Origin: an uncultured Phycisphaerales bacterium
Lineage (GTDB): Bacteria; Planctomycetota; Phycisphaerae; Tepidisphaerales; Tepidisphaeraceae
Assembly: GCA_903871935.1 (NCBI GenBank)
Contig: CAIQIQ010000066.1
Coordinates: 1 to 56,079 of the forward strand
DNA length: 56,079 nt
Reading direction: 5' to 3'
Of this stretch, positions 17,182-25,729 are shown one piece after another. The notes under the pieces are model-generated. The model saw only the letters and a list, made by a program, of their open reading frames with translations, was not told the origin of the DNA and did not search any database. Numbering within the stretch: the stretch's first letter is position 1; each line of letters starts with the position of its first letter. Position numbers and translations under genes: made by a program.

Positions 17182-17898
17182 TTACTTGCGTCGCCGCCGC
17201 AGACCCAGCAGACTCAGACCGCTCAGGGCCAGCACGCCCAATGTGCCCGGTTCTGGAACCGCCTCGGTGGTCAGCACCAAGTCGCCCGAAACATGATCGG
17301 GAAAGTTGAGCGAGTTCGGATCCGCGATGCCGCCCGCCGCGTCGGTCACGTAAAACCGGATGCCAAAATAAGACGACGGACTTGCCTGCCAGGCCTGGAA
17401 CAGGGGGGTGACGTCGACTTGGAACTGGGCATTATCCGGGTCGATGGCCACCACGATCGGCGAGCCAACGCTGGGGCCAGATGCGCCCCAGTTCGGATAC
17501 GTCGGCCCGAGGTATCCACTCCAGTCCTGGGTAATCAGAGCCAGCGCCATGTGGCTGCCGTCCGGGATGCCGTAGTTCGCTCCTTCATTGATCTTTTCAA
17601 ACTTGATTGTCGCTGCGGTGACCGGATCCTTGGCCGCCAGGTTCACGCCCCAGTCCAAGTACCCGCGGGAAGGGCCGCCGAAGCTGAGCCAATTGTTGGC
17701 AAGCAGCCAGTCCTGCCAATTGCTTTGCAGGTTGCCGTAGTTGACGGAGTTCTGCAGACGAGCGGCCTGCGTTGCGTCCAACGTTTCCACGATTGGCGCA
17801 GCAGTCGCCTGCGACGCCATACCCGCCGCCCCGATGGCGGCCAAGGCACTCAAAGCCGACACGGCCTTTTTCTGTGTTGATAAACTAACCTGAAACAT
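17182..17898 (-). CDS. PEP-CTERM sorting-signal exported protein, copy B
   Basis: 238 residues from the ATG at 17898, which has an AGGAGG ribosome site like copy A; the frame opens at 17943 but that start has no support. Signal peptide MFQVSLSTQKKAVSALSALA, then AIGAAGMASQATA, is clearly homologous to copy A. The body shares only the C-terminal half pattern (FQAWQASPSSYFGIRFYVTD versus VDAWQANPSSFHGVEIWSTD). C-terminus VPEPGTLGVLALSGLSLLGL plus RRRRK is the PEP-CTERM tripartite signal. Surface protein of unknown ligand. Confidence 0.9.
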   Translation of the reverse strand: MFQVSLSTQKKAVSALSALAAIGAAGMASQATAAPIVETLDATQAARLQNSVNYGNLQSNWQDWLLANNWLSFGGPSRGYLDWGVNLAAKDPVTAATIKFEKINEGANYGIPDGSHMALALITQDWSGYLGPTYPNWGASGPSVGSPIVVAIDPDNAQFQVDVTPLFQAWQASPSSYFGIRFYVTDAAGGIADPNSLNFPDHVSGDLVLTTEAVPEPGTLGVLALSGLSLLGLRRRRK

Positions 17899-18131
17899 TC
17901 CAGCCTCCTGCTCTGAAGATCTGAAGATGGGAGACCCGCGCACGCTTTGGCGCGAAAGCGCCTGTACATGCGAACAAGTCTCGTCTTCTCCTGCCAGTCT
18001 ACATTGCCAGTGCGCTTAGGCAAGCGAAATCCGAGCAATTCGCGTGCACTTGGGCGATACCCTCTCTTCCCGGGAGTCTCAGCCCCACGTTCACCCCCGT
18101 CACATGCGCGTTCATCGCGGTCTTGGAGACG

Positions 18132-20996
18132 TCATATTTCTTTCCCATGGAAGTCTGGAATCAGCTCTTTTCGAAGCTGCTCAAACTGCCCCTTCCACTT
18201 CTCCCCGCCAACGCCATCGCCTTCGCGAATGTACAGCCGTTTCAGGCCATTGCGGGTCTCTTCCAGCAGTTTGGGCCCATTAGGATTGCCACGGTCATTC
18301 CCCATCTCCACATTCGCCCGATACAGCCTGTACGTGGCTTCCCAGTACTGTGGGTTATCCTCGCTGGTGACTTCACCATCTTTCGTCGAGATGATCCGCG
18401 GCATGCCCAGCTTGCGATCTTCCAAGAGCCGGGCAAGGCGGCTGGCGGCCTCCTTGTACTCGGCCAGTTCGAACAACACCTGGGCTTTGGCAAAGAGCAC
18501 CGACACATCACCGTATTTTACATCCACCTTGGCCGGGTCCACTGTCGCGGCCCAGAGGCGGATGTTCCCGCCATCCATCAGCTTGTTATAAAGCTCCAGC
18601 GCCTGCCGCAGCCCGGCCACACGCTTGGCTAAATCCGGCTCGGCCATGGCCGCCTGCTGCTTCGTGGCCGCATCAAACACCATGTACTGGTAGGTGTATT
18701 TGCGGATACGCTCATCTTTGTTCGTCCTGGCCCACTCAACCAGCGGGCCCGAGAGTGCCGCGCGGGCATCGAGCAGACTCTTGGCCTTCTCCCTGTCGCC
18801 CGCCTTGCGAACGGCGTCCAGATCGGAATCGAGTTTCTTGAGCAGGCCGAAGATGATGGCCGCGCCCTGGTCGCCACCCTTGGTCTGCAATAGCTGGAGC
18901 AGCGACGCCGTCGCCTCGGCATTCTTCCCCACCGCCATCTGTGAATTGACGCGAATGAACAGTGCCTCAGCCACCAGTTCATCCTCGCCGCTCACACCGA
19001 CTACCGACTTCTCAAACCCATCCAACTGCTCGATGGCCTGTGCAGGATCTGTATCCCCGAGCACCCCGGCAAGAATCACCCGCGTCTTCGCTTCGATCAG
19101 GGCATACCGCTGTGCATCTGCGCCGCCGCCAGCACGCGCCTCGCCCGAACGCTTGCGGACATCCTCCGCCAGATCACGAATCGCCATCACCTGCTTCAAC
19201 CGGGCATTCTTCTCGAGTTTCGCCCCGTTCGCGTCCAGATCCTGCTTCATCGCCTGCAACTGGAAGAACCTCGCTGTCAGCCAGCGCTTGTCCGACTCAC
19301 TCACCAAACGATACGCCGCGACCGCTTCGGGATACTTCCCCGACCGCTGCAGTCGCCGGCCCAGGTCATAGGCAAGTTCACGCCGGCCGAATCGGTTCAC
19401 CGCCAGAGGCAACGCCCGATCCAGCAGCCCTTCGGCTTCCGCAGACTGCGGGTCGGCCACCTTCATGCGCCCGATGGCCGCCAACGCATTCTGCATCGCG
19501 GCCGGTCCGTTGGCGCTGTTGGTGCTGCTTTGGACATAATCCAGGTAGGCCCTGGCCGCCTCAGCATCCTGGCCCAGCTTCTCGTAGAATTGCGGCAGCG
19601 CAATGGCCACCTCGTCCAGCAGTTCCGGCTCCACGCCCTCCTTGCTCCGTCGCGCTATCAGTTCCTTCGCCGCCGCAATCGCCCGCGTGATCGCCTTACG
19701 GTCGAACGCCGTTCCCTCGGCCTTGAGTTGTTCGGCCACGCCCTGCTGCACCAATGCCTTAAGCATCAGCACATCCAACGACTCCGGCCTGGCATCCTCC
19801 GGCAGCGACTTGGTAAGCTGCTCGAAAATCACCGCGCGCAGCTCCGGCCGATCTTTCGCCAACTGCTGCAACGTCGCATTGGCACGCTGCCGCGCTGTCT
19901 GCTTCGCGGCATCATCGCCCGCGCCCGCCACCTCGCTGCGCAGCATGTCGAGGCGGTAGCTGAGCATTGCCAGAGCCGATTTGGCCCCATCGCGCACGCG
20001 CGGATCCTGCGGCAGGTTTGTATCTTCCCAACTCGACAGATCCTGCATGGCGGCCGCCGTCGCATCCGCGTTCCGCGACAGCAGGTCGCACACCGCCATG
20101 AAATATCGCGCCTCATACTGCTGCAGGACATCAGGCGCCGGCTCGATCTGCTTCTGGGGATTCATCGCAACGCTCTGCAGCACCCTCTTGGCCGCCGCAT
20201 AGTCGCCCTTGACCATCTGCAGTTTGCCGATGCGCAACCGCACAATCGGCTGGATCTGGCTGTCGGTTGCATCGAACTCCGCCAGTCCCTCTACCGCCGC
20301 ATCAACAATCTGCGCCCGCTTGGGATCGCCGGCCGGGAACGACATTGCCCGGTAATAGTCCGCCATCAGGCGCGTGTAATGAGCCGTGCTCGCCAGGTTG
20401 TCCAGGGCAGTATATTCCTTGAGCTGCGCCGGCGATGGGTTGTTGCCGAACTTCTCAACCAGTTTCTCACTCTTTTCCTTCGCACGAGCCGAGCACAGAT
20501 CCAGCACCTTCGCGACCAGTTCCGCCACAGGCCGCAACTGCGCCTGCGACCGGGGATTCTCGCCCCAATACTCGATCGTATTGGCGTTGCGTTCCATGGC
20601 CGAGGTGATCAGGGCCGTGGCAAGCTGCATGAGTTGATTCGGATCGTTCAAGAGTGGCACCATCGCGTCAGCGCCAAGAACAATGCGCTGCACAATCTGT
20701 TGCCGCTGTGCCGCCGGAAGCGTGTCGCCTGAGCTCAGCAACGTGCGAATCGACATCATCGCGCGCACACTCGCCTGCTCACTCCCCGAGATCTGGTGCG
20801 TCGCGAAATACCGATCCAGCAGGTTGTCCATTCCATAGCGGGACAGCTCCTGCACCAGCGCCTCATCCCCCAGCGCATCCAGCCCTTTTGCCTCTGCGCC
20901 AATCCCCACAGACGGCAGCACGACAACGACGGCCGCCACCAGCAGGAGCCTCGTCCATCTGTGCTTATCTGTGATCATCTGTGGTTCCAACTGCAT
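18132..20996 (-). CDS. Large exported TPR-like repeat protein of the ExbBD cluster
   Basis: 954 residues. The ATG at 20996 shares its A with the stop of the upstream ExbD (TGATG), so translation is coupled; the signal peptide follows (WTRLLLVAAVVVVLPSVGIGAEA). The rest is almost entirely amphipathic helices with TPR-like repeats (ARYFMAVCDLLSRNADATAAAM; LPQFYEKLGQDAEAARAYLDYVQ; EDELVAEALFIRVNSQMAVGKNAEATASLLQLL). It would be a periplasmic protein-binding scaffold working with the proton-driven ExbB/ExbD motor, similar in position to TPR proteins such as YbgF/CpoB in tol operons. Its last ~70 codons were duplicated into 16039-16249. Confidence 0.88.
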   Translation of the reverse strand: MQLEPQMITDKHRWTRLLLVAAVVVVLPSVGIGAEAKGLDALGDEALVQELSRYGMDNLLDRYFATHQISGSEQASVRAMMSIRTLLSSGDTLPAAQRQQIVQRIVLGADAMVPLLNDPNQLMQLATALITSAMERNANTIEYWGENPRSQAQLRPVAELVAKVLDLCSARAKEKSEKLVEKFGNNPSPAQLKEYTALDNLASTAHYTRLMADYYRAMSFPAGDPKRAQIVDAAVEGLAEFDATDSQIQPIVRLRIGKLQMVKGDYAAAKRVLQSVAMNPQKQIEPAPDVLQQYEARYFMAVCDLLSRNADATAAAMQDLSSWEDTNLPQDPRVRDGAKSALAMLSYRLDMLRSEVAGAGDDAAKQTARQRANATLQQLAKDRPELRAVIFEQLTKSLPEDARPESLDVLMLKALVQQGVAEQLKAEGTAFDRKAITRAIAAAKELIARRSKEGVEPELLDEVAIALPQFYEKLGQDAEAARAYLDYVQSSTNSANGPAAMQNALAAIGRMKVADPQSAEAEGLLDRALPLAVNRFGRRELAYDLGRRLQRSGKYPEAVAAYRLVSESDKRWLTARFFQLQAMKQDLDANGAKLEKNARLKQVMAIRDLAEDVRKRSGEARAGGGADAQRYALIEAKTRVILAGVLGDTDPAQAIEQLDGFEKSVVGVSGEDELVAEALFIRVNSQMAVGKNAEATASLLQLLQTKGGDQGAAIIFGLLKKLDSDLDAVRKAGDREKAKSLLDARAALSGPLVEWARTNKDERIRKYTYQYMVFDAATKQQAAMAEPDLAKRVAGLRQALELYNKLMDGGNIRLWAATVDPAKVDVKYGDVSVLFAKAQVLFELAEYKEAASRLARLLEDRKLGMPRIISTKDGEVTSEDNPQYWEATYRLYRANVEMGNDRGNPNGPKLLEETRNGLKRLYIREGDGVGGEKWKGQFEQLRKELIPDFHGKEI

Positions 20997-21460
20997 CAGT
21001 GCGACTTGGCAAACGCGATCTTCTCATACTGCGCTTTCATCGCCGCCTCGTAGACGGCGATTAGGTAGTCGTACTTCACATTCCGTCCCGGCGAGATCAC
21101 GATTTGGATTCGGTCTGTGCCCGTCCCAGCCTTGTTCAGGTCATCCCGCATCTTGGCCAACTGCTGCGTCAACTGATCGATGTCAGAGGTCCGGATCTTC
21201 CCCACCTGCGCAACCCACTGATCCGGCGACGGCGAATCCACGCGGATATCCAGCGGCTCATCCGGCACCGCTCCCGATGGCGGTTTGGCCCCGCCCAGCC
21301 CCTTCTCCGAATAGGGCAGGTTGCTCATCAGATAGTGCTCCATGCCGCCGAACTGCCCGGCCAGCATGAGAAAGATCAGGATTACCATGACCACATCCAC
21401 CAGTGGGGTCATGTTCGGACCCGAGTCATAGTGAACCAGCTTGGCGCCTCGAATCTTCAT
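20996..21460 (-). CDS. ExbD/TolR-type biopolymer transport protein, second copy
   Basis: 154 residues from the ATG at 21460 (MKIRGAKLVHYDSGPNMTPLVDVVM); an earlier ATG at 21493 would overlap the preceding gene by 14 bases. One N-terminal membrane helix (TPLVDVVMVILIFLMLAG) with the conserved aspartate of the proton path, then a periplasmic domain ending PGRNVKYDYLIAVYEAAMKAQYEKIAFA. Works with ExbB to convert proton flow into motion. Compared with the first ExbD it has an extra loop (YSEKGLGGAKPPSGAVPDEP), so the two are likely to form a heteromer. Confidence 0.93.
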   Translation of the reverse strand: MKIRGAKLVHYDSGPNMTPLVDVVMVILIFLMLAGQFGGMEHYLMSNLPYSEKGLGGAKPPSGAVPDEPLDIRVDSPSPDQWVAQVGKIRTSDIDQLTQQLAKMRDDLNKAGTGTDRIQIVISPGRNVKYDYLIAVYEAAMKAQYEKIAFAKSH

Positions 21461-21479
21461 ATCGCTTCCACAAGCTCCG

Positions 21480-21947
21480 TTATCGCACGACAACCTTCGT
21501 ATTGAAGTCCACCTTCGTCACCTTCGCCTGGCTGCACGACTGAAGCACCGGCTCGAGGTACTTGTACTGCATGTCCTTCTCGCCACGAATGATCGCCTTG
21601 AACTCCGGGTTCTTCTTCTGCATCGCCGAAAGCACCCCTACCAGCGACGGCGTCGACTTCGATGCCCGACTCTCAGACAGCACCAGTTGGCATGGCTGCC
21701 CATCCACCAGCGCTGTGACAAACGGCTGATCCCCCGGCCCCGGCCGAACATTGAGCGTCAGCGTATTGCCCATGTCATCGATCTTCTTGCCCTGGATCGT
21801 TTCCGGAATTGCCATTTTCTCAGCCCCGGTCGAGACGCCGATCCTCGCCACGAGCATGAAGAAGATGATCAGACACATGACAATGTCGATCAGCGGCGTG
21901 ACATTCACGCCTCCTTCCTTGATATCTGGCATCCGGTGTCTCTTCAT
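21480..21947 (-). CDS. ExbD/TolR-type biopolymer transport protein, first copy
   Basis: 155 residues. MPDIKEGGVNVTPLIDIVMCLIIFFMLVARIGV contains the membrane helix with the proton-accepting aspartate; the periplasmic domain ends GEKDMQYKYLEPVLQSCSQAKVTKVDFNTKV. Six bases separate it from exbB and its end overlaps the upstream frame of the second exbD, so all are cotranscribed. Two exbD genes behind one exbB is a recurrent planctomycete arrangement. Confidence 0.94.
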   Translation of the reverse strand: MKRHRMPDIKEGGVNVTPLIDIVMCLIIFFMLVARIGVSTGAEKMAIPETIQGKKIDDMGNTLTLNVRPGPGDQPFVTALVDGQPCQLVLSESRASKSTPSLVGVLSAMQKKNPEFKAIIRGEKDMQYKYLEPVLQSCSQAKVTKVDFNTKVVVR

Positions 21948-21953
21948 CGTCGC

Positions 21954-22769
21954 TCACACCTCCGCCACCGCAGGCATCTTGGCCGCCGGCGCCGCCGCAC
22001 TCTTACTCTCCTGCGGCTTGATCGCCAGCAGCATCTCCTCAGCAATCAGCGAACCCCGAATCGTCAGCCGATCCACCATCGTCCGCAGCACGCCAAACGC
22101 CGCCAGGCACGGAATCGCCAGCGCCAAGCCAAGGAACGTATGAATTAGCGCCGCCGAAATGCCCCCGGCCAGTTCCGATGGATTGGCGTTGCCGCCAGCC
22201 GCCTCCAGCGCTGAGAACGCCTGGATCATCCCCATCACCGTACCCAAAAGCCCAAGCAGCGGCCCGAGGTTGCCGATGATGTTCAGGTATTCGATCTTGC
22301 GGAACTGCTCGGCCGTCTCTTCGCCAATCGAAGTCTCCAGCGCCTCTTTCATCGCCTGAAAGCTCGGAGCACGCTTCAGTGCCGGGTTCAGGGCATGCGA
22401 TACAAACGTGTTATCCTGCTCGGTAAACTCCAGCAGCTCCTTGAACTGCTTCTTGGCGATCATCTCGCGCATCGTCTGTGTGCTCGATTCGGGAATCATC
22501 ACGCTCGGACGCACCTGGATGAATCCCTTGATGATCAGCGTCACGGCAATGATCGAGCAGAGCATGATGGTGAAGAACACCACATCCAGGTTCCGCAGCA
22601 TCAGCCCCACCAGTGTACTGAACAGCCCCGGCTGTGCTTTGGCCGCCTCGCCGCCCGCGCCCGCGGCCGCCGCCCCTTGTGCCATCGTCGTGCTGACCGA
22701 AACCAGGATCGCCCCGATCAGCACCACAAACAGGGCAAACCGCATCTTTGAAAATCCATACCATCGCAT
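21954..22769 (-). CDS. MotA/TolQ/ExbB proton channel family protein
   Basis: 271 residues from the ATG at 22769 (MRWYGFSKMRF), with GAGGT nine bases upstream; the frame opens with a TTG six bases earlier. It begins with a signal-like segment (FALFVVLIGAILVSVSTTMAQ), unusual for TolQ but common in planctomycete ExbB, followed by three membrane helices (~50-80, ~160-180, ~205-235). IGNLGPLLGLLGTVMGMIQAF and LIHTFLGLALAIPCLAAFGVL are the diagnostic TolQ/ExbB motifs. It forms the pentameric channel that pairs with ExbD. Confidence 0.95.
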   Translation of the reverse strand: MRWYGFSKMRFALFVVLIGAILVSVSTTMAQGAAAAGAGGEAAKAQPGLFSTLVGLMLRNLDVVFFTIMLCSIIAVTLIIKGFIQVRPSVMIPESSTQTMREMIAKKQFKELLEFTEQDNTFVSHALNPALKRAPSFQAMKEALETSIGEETAEQFRKIEYLNIIGNLGPLLGLLGTVMGMIQAFSALEAAGGNANPSELAGGISAALIHTFLGLALAIPCLAAFGVLRTMVDRLTIRGSLIAEEMLLAIKPQESKSAAAPAAKMPAVAEV

Positions 22770-22791
22770 CGTCAATTACCTCACATGCACA

Positions 22792-23877
22792 TCAATTCGC
22801 ATCGCCATTGGAGTTGATGGACTTGAATCGCCCGCCATTCTCCTCGGTGATGGCTCTGAGTTCGCTGATGATCTCGTTCCGTTTCGCATCATCCTTCACG
22901 CCGCCGATCGTCGCAAACTGTGTCTCATCGGCAATATAGATGATGTTCACATGCACGTCGCGGCTCTTGTTCAGGGCATTAAACTGCGCCCGCAGTCTCT
23001 TCGCAAAGTCATCCTCCCGCTTGTCAAATCCATCAGTAAGGAGGTAGATGAGCTGTGGCTTCATACCCATTGCCAGCGCAATCGCCTTTGAGGGATCAGT
23101 CTGGTCCCTGGCTTCCATCTCATCGGCGAAATCGAACGCCTTGCGTTTGTTCACCGGCGATGCGGGGATGAGCTGCCCCCGGTCCAGTGCCTCGGCGTCT
23201 CCGTAGTGGAAGAAAACCACATTGAAGAATTGCACCGGCTTGAGCTTGTCGACCGATTCCTTTAACGCCTGAACGACGATGGTCTTGCGCGGCATCATCG
23301 AACCGCTGGCGTCAACCAGGTAGACGATACGGTAAGCATTCCCGCTAACTCCCATAAACGGCGATTTGGGCCCCAGCCCGCCCGACCCTCCGGGCACGCC
23401 AAACGGCGAACGCGCCGCCTCATCGGCCTTCCCCAGCCCGCCCCCACCCAGTTTCGCCGCCCCCACGCCAATCACACCCTCGCTCGCGGCATCGCCTCCG
23501 ATATTGCTCGCGATGCTCGTGCTCTTCTCCAGCTTCTGCGTCTGGTCCTGGATATCCACTTTCACGTCCGACACGATGTTGGGGTCAGCTCCCAGCCCGG
23601 GATTGGGCACCCCGCCCACCTCCGCCCCCTCAACAATCGTCGCATCGGGGATAATAATCTGCTCGCGAATCACCGCGCTGACTGTCTTAACTGTCTGGTA
23701 GGTTGCATACCCCACCAGCAGCACCCCCGCATGCAGCAGCACCGATGTGACAAACGGCAAAACATTCACGACAAATGGGTGCTGCCAGAATGTCCTCTGC
23801 GGCGCCGCCGCTTCCGGCGCGGCGCCAAAGCCCGTCGGCTCTAACTGCTTGCCCTGCTGGAAACTCTGTGCAGCCAT
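22792..23877 (-). CDS. Membrane-anchored von Willebrand factor A protein of the ExbBD cluster
   Basis: 361 residues from the ATG at 23877, with GAGG eight bases upstream (a GTG precedes it). Order: short cytoplasmic N-terminus, one membrane helix (~35-60, PFVVNVLPFVTSVLLHAGVLLVGYA), a Gly/Pro-rich periplasmic linker with VGGVPNPGLGADPNIVSDV (~85-175), and a VWA domain (~183-350) with a MIDAS motif DASGSM at 189-194. The topology copies TonB/TolA (single N-terminal anchor plus long linker) but ends in a VWA domain in place of the TonB C-terminal domain. First gene of the cluster; it could be the moving part driven by ExbB/ExbD. Confidence 0.93.
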   Translation of the reverse strand: MAAQSFQQGKQLEPTGFGAAPEAAAPQRTFWQHPFVVNVLPFVTSVLLHAGVLLVGYATYQTVKTVSAVIREQIIIPDATIVEGAEVGGVPNPGLGADPNIVSDVKVDIQDQTQKLEKSTSIASNIGGDAASEGVIGVGAAKLGGGGLGKADEAARSPFGVPGGSGGLGPKSPFMGVSGNAYRIVYLVDASGSMMPRKTIVVQALKESVDKLKPVQFFNVVFFHYGDAEALDRGQLIPASPVNKRKAFDFADEMEARDQTDPSKAIALAMGMKPQLIYLLTDGFDKREDDFAKRLRAQFNALNKSRDVHVNIIYIADETQFATIGGVKDDAKRNEIISELRAITEENGGRFKSINSNGDAN

Positions 23878-24013
23878 CACCGCATCCTCAAAATCACCCG
23901 CTCGCTCTCAACGCACAGCATGCATCGCATGCCCCCTCATCCTACCATGCCAGCATCAAGGGGCCTACACGATTGCCCCCCGCCTGCCAGCCCCGCAAGC
24001 CCCTTGGTGAGAG

Positions 24014-24052
24014 TATGATGCTTGATGCCTCATCGCAGTGATGCTATGATGC
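24014..24052 (+). promoter_or_regulatory. Direct-repeat operator/promoter candidate for vapBC
   Basis: TATGATGC occurs at 24014-24021 and again at 24045-24052, exactly 31 bp (three helix turns) apart, ending five bases before the vapB ATG; TGATGC is repeated twice more between them. The second copy contains a -10-like TATGAT. Spacing fits autorepression by a VapBC complex. Confidence 0.5.
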
Positions 24053-24056
24053 CTTC

Positions 24057-24323
24057 ATGCGAACGACGGTAACGCTCGACGACGACTTGTTCCACCTGCT
24101 CGAGCAGCTTGCCCGCAAGGGTGACGCTCCGCTCAAGCAGGTCCTGAACGCCGCCCTGCGCCGCGGGCTGGGCGCTGCCTCACCACAGCCGCCCTTGAAA
24201 CCCTATCGCGCGCAGACCTTCGATTGCGCCCTGCTCCCCGGCGCAGATCCCCTGCACTTCAATCGCCTCCTGGATGACTTGGATACCGAAGATTTCGTAC
24301 GAGAGACCCGGCGGCGGCCATGA
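24057..24323 (+). CDS. vapB: VapB-type ribbon-helix-helix antitoxin
   Basis: 88 residues. RTTVTLDDDLFHLLEQLARKGDAPLKQVLNAALRRGL is a ribbon-helix-helix DNA-binding domain (~2-40), then a toxin-binding tail rich in Pro and Asp (LLDDLDTEDFVRETRRRP). Its stop overlaps the toxin ATG by ATGA (24320-24323), the usual coupling. It would neutralise the PIN toxin and repress its own promoter at the repeats just upstream. Confidence 0.92.
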   Translation: MRTTVTLDDDLFHLLEQLARKGDAPLKQVLNAALRRGLGAASPQPPLKPYRAQTFDCALLPGADPLHFNRLLDDLDTEDFVRETRRRP

Positions 24324-24745
24324 TCATCCCCGACACCAACCTGCTTCTCTATGCCCACCTGGATGCCATGCCGCAGCACCCGGCCGCCAATGCCTGGTGG
24401 AATGAGGTGATGAACGGGCAGGAGGCGATCGGGCTATGTTGGCCGGTCATAACCGGCTTCATCCGCATCGCCACAAACCGCCGCGTCTTCGCCGCGCCGC
24501 TGGCCCCTGATGTCGCCATGAACGTCTGCGATTCGTGGCTCACCGGCAACATGGTGCGCCTCGTCGAACCGGGTCCGCGGCACATGCACTTGCTGCGGCA
24601 ATTCCTGCGGCAGACGCCGGGCGGCGACCTGGTTACCGATGCTCACATCGCAGCCATCGCCGCGGAATACAACGCCACGGTCCACTCCAACGACACCGAT
24701 TTCCGCCGTTTCAGCGGCATCAAGTGGGTCAACCCGCTGCGATAG
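24320..24745 (+). CDS. vapC: VapC-type PIN-domain ribonuclease toxin
   Basis: 141 residues, full length. PIN-domain acids are all present: PDTNLLLYA (Asp5), a glutamate-equivalent region near WNEVM (~28), GGDLVTDAHIAAIA (Asp~106) and HSNDTDFRRF (Asp~125 and Asp~127). Members cleave tRNA or rRNA. Intact, in contrast to the nearby BrnT toxin, so this module is likely active. Compact unit bordered by divergent and convergent genes. Confidence 0.94.
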   Translation: MIIPDTNLLLYAHLDAMPQHPAANAWWNEVMNGQEAIGLCWPVITGFIRIATNRRVFAAPLAPDVAMNVCDSWLTGNMVRLVEPGPRHMHLLRQFLRQTPGGDLVTDAHIAAIAAEYNATVHSNDTDFRRFSGIKWVNPLR

Positions 24746-24815
24746 GAGCGCGACAACCCGAAGTGCTGATTCCCCGCTTTCTACTCCAGAGACTAGGCGC
24801 ATTTCTTTCGCCCGA

Positions 24816-25637
24816 CTACCTCACCGGCGTGTACGGCATCTGGATAATCTCCGTCAAGCTCGACTCGTGGCGGTCCAACGCCTGCCAGGCCGGCTTGTCG
24901 CCATCACGCCGGAACCGGGCTGTGCGAATGTACGGCGGCTTGATCTGCGGGAACTGGAACGAAGTCGGATCGCTCTTAAGCCGCTGAGCGGCCTTGCGGG
25001 CACCCTCGTAGATCAGCTTCCGGGCCTGCTTCGGTGCGCAATGCACCGCTCCCAGCTTGGCCGCACGGTACTGCTCCGCGTCCAGGTGATCCAGCCCGTC
25101 GGGCAACAGCCCTCGCTTCACCGCCACCGTGACGACGCCGGGCGTGAGCTCAGCCGCCTCGTGCGTCAGAGCCAGCTCGCCCGCAGCGAAGAACGTCCTT
25201 ACGCCGCGCTCCATCCCCAGCAGCACGCACTGGCCATACTCGCCGATGCTCACGCCGTTGATCGCCAGGTCGATGTAGTTGAACCACTGTGTGTGCGTGA
25301 TATGCGAGAACGGCGTGCCCGCCTTGGCGTGCTGTCCGACGAACGCCATGCCGGCATATCCTTCGTCCAGTTCGCCAAGGAAGCCGCCCGGATGCCGCCC
25401 GCGTTGCACCATCGCCCGTTCGTCGAGCAACTCGGGGTCGATGCCGCCCATGCCGTGGCCATCCACTACCAGCACCTCGCTCGCCCCAGCGTCGAAGAAG
25501 CCGGCGATCGCGGCATTCGTCTCCTCCGTGAGGATCCGCTGGCCCTTCTCGTAATACCGACCCGCGGGCATGACCCAGTCGTCGTGGTTCAGCACTCCGG
25601 CGCACCCTTCCATGTCCGTCACGATCAGTATCTTCAT
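24816..25637 (-). CDS. M55 family D-aminopeptidase (DppA-like)
   Basis: 273 residues from the ATG at 25637 (MKILIVTDMEGCAGVLNHDD), chosen for the GGAGAAG site six bases upstream; ATGs at 25640 and 25649 are also in frame. Metal ligands: Asp8 and Glu10 in VTDMEG, the VLVVDGHGMGG stretch (~57-67), and HITHTQWFNYIDLAINGVSIGE (~115-140). M55 enzymes are zinc aminopeptidases that act on D-amino-acid peptides, fitting peptidoglycan fragment turnover. Downstream partner of a lipoprotein gene on the same strand. Confidence 0.92.
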   Translation of the reverse strand: MKILIVTDMEGCAGVLNHDDWVMPAGRYYEKGQRILTEETNAAIAGFFDAGASEVLVVDGHGMGGIDPELLDERAMVQRGRHPGGFLGELDEGYAGMAFVGQHAKAGTPFSHITHTQWFNYIDLAINGVSIGEYGQCVLLGMERGVRTFFAAGELALTHEAAELTPGVVTVAVKRGLLPDGLDHLDAEQYRAAKLGAVHCAPKQARKLIYEGARKAAQRLKSDPTSFQFPQIKPPYIRTARFRRDGDKPAWQALDRHESSLTEIIQMPYTPVR

Positions 25638-25729
25638 CATCTTCTCCATCTGCGCCAGACATGATACGGGGACATGAACAGCAATCCAGCCCCATTCCCC
25701 ACTTCGCCCTGCGACCCCACAACGCGCCA

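Larger units (their letters stand above)
16261..18366 (-). repeat. Tandem duplication unit 2 (sulfotransferase B, PEP-CTERM B, intact 3' end of repeat-protein gene)
   Basis: Counterpart of 14126-16249. The 18154-18366 block is nearly identical to 16039-16249 at DNA level, while the PEP-CTERM bodies have diverged most. Left boundary of homology is at the sulfotransferase stop codon; right boundary falls inside the large gene. Confidence 0.85.
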
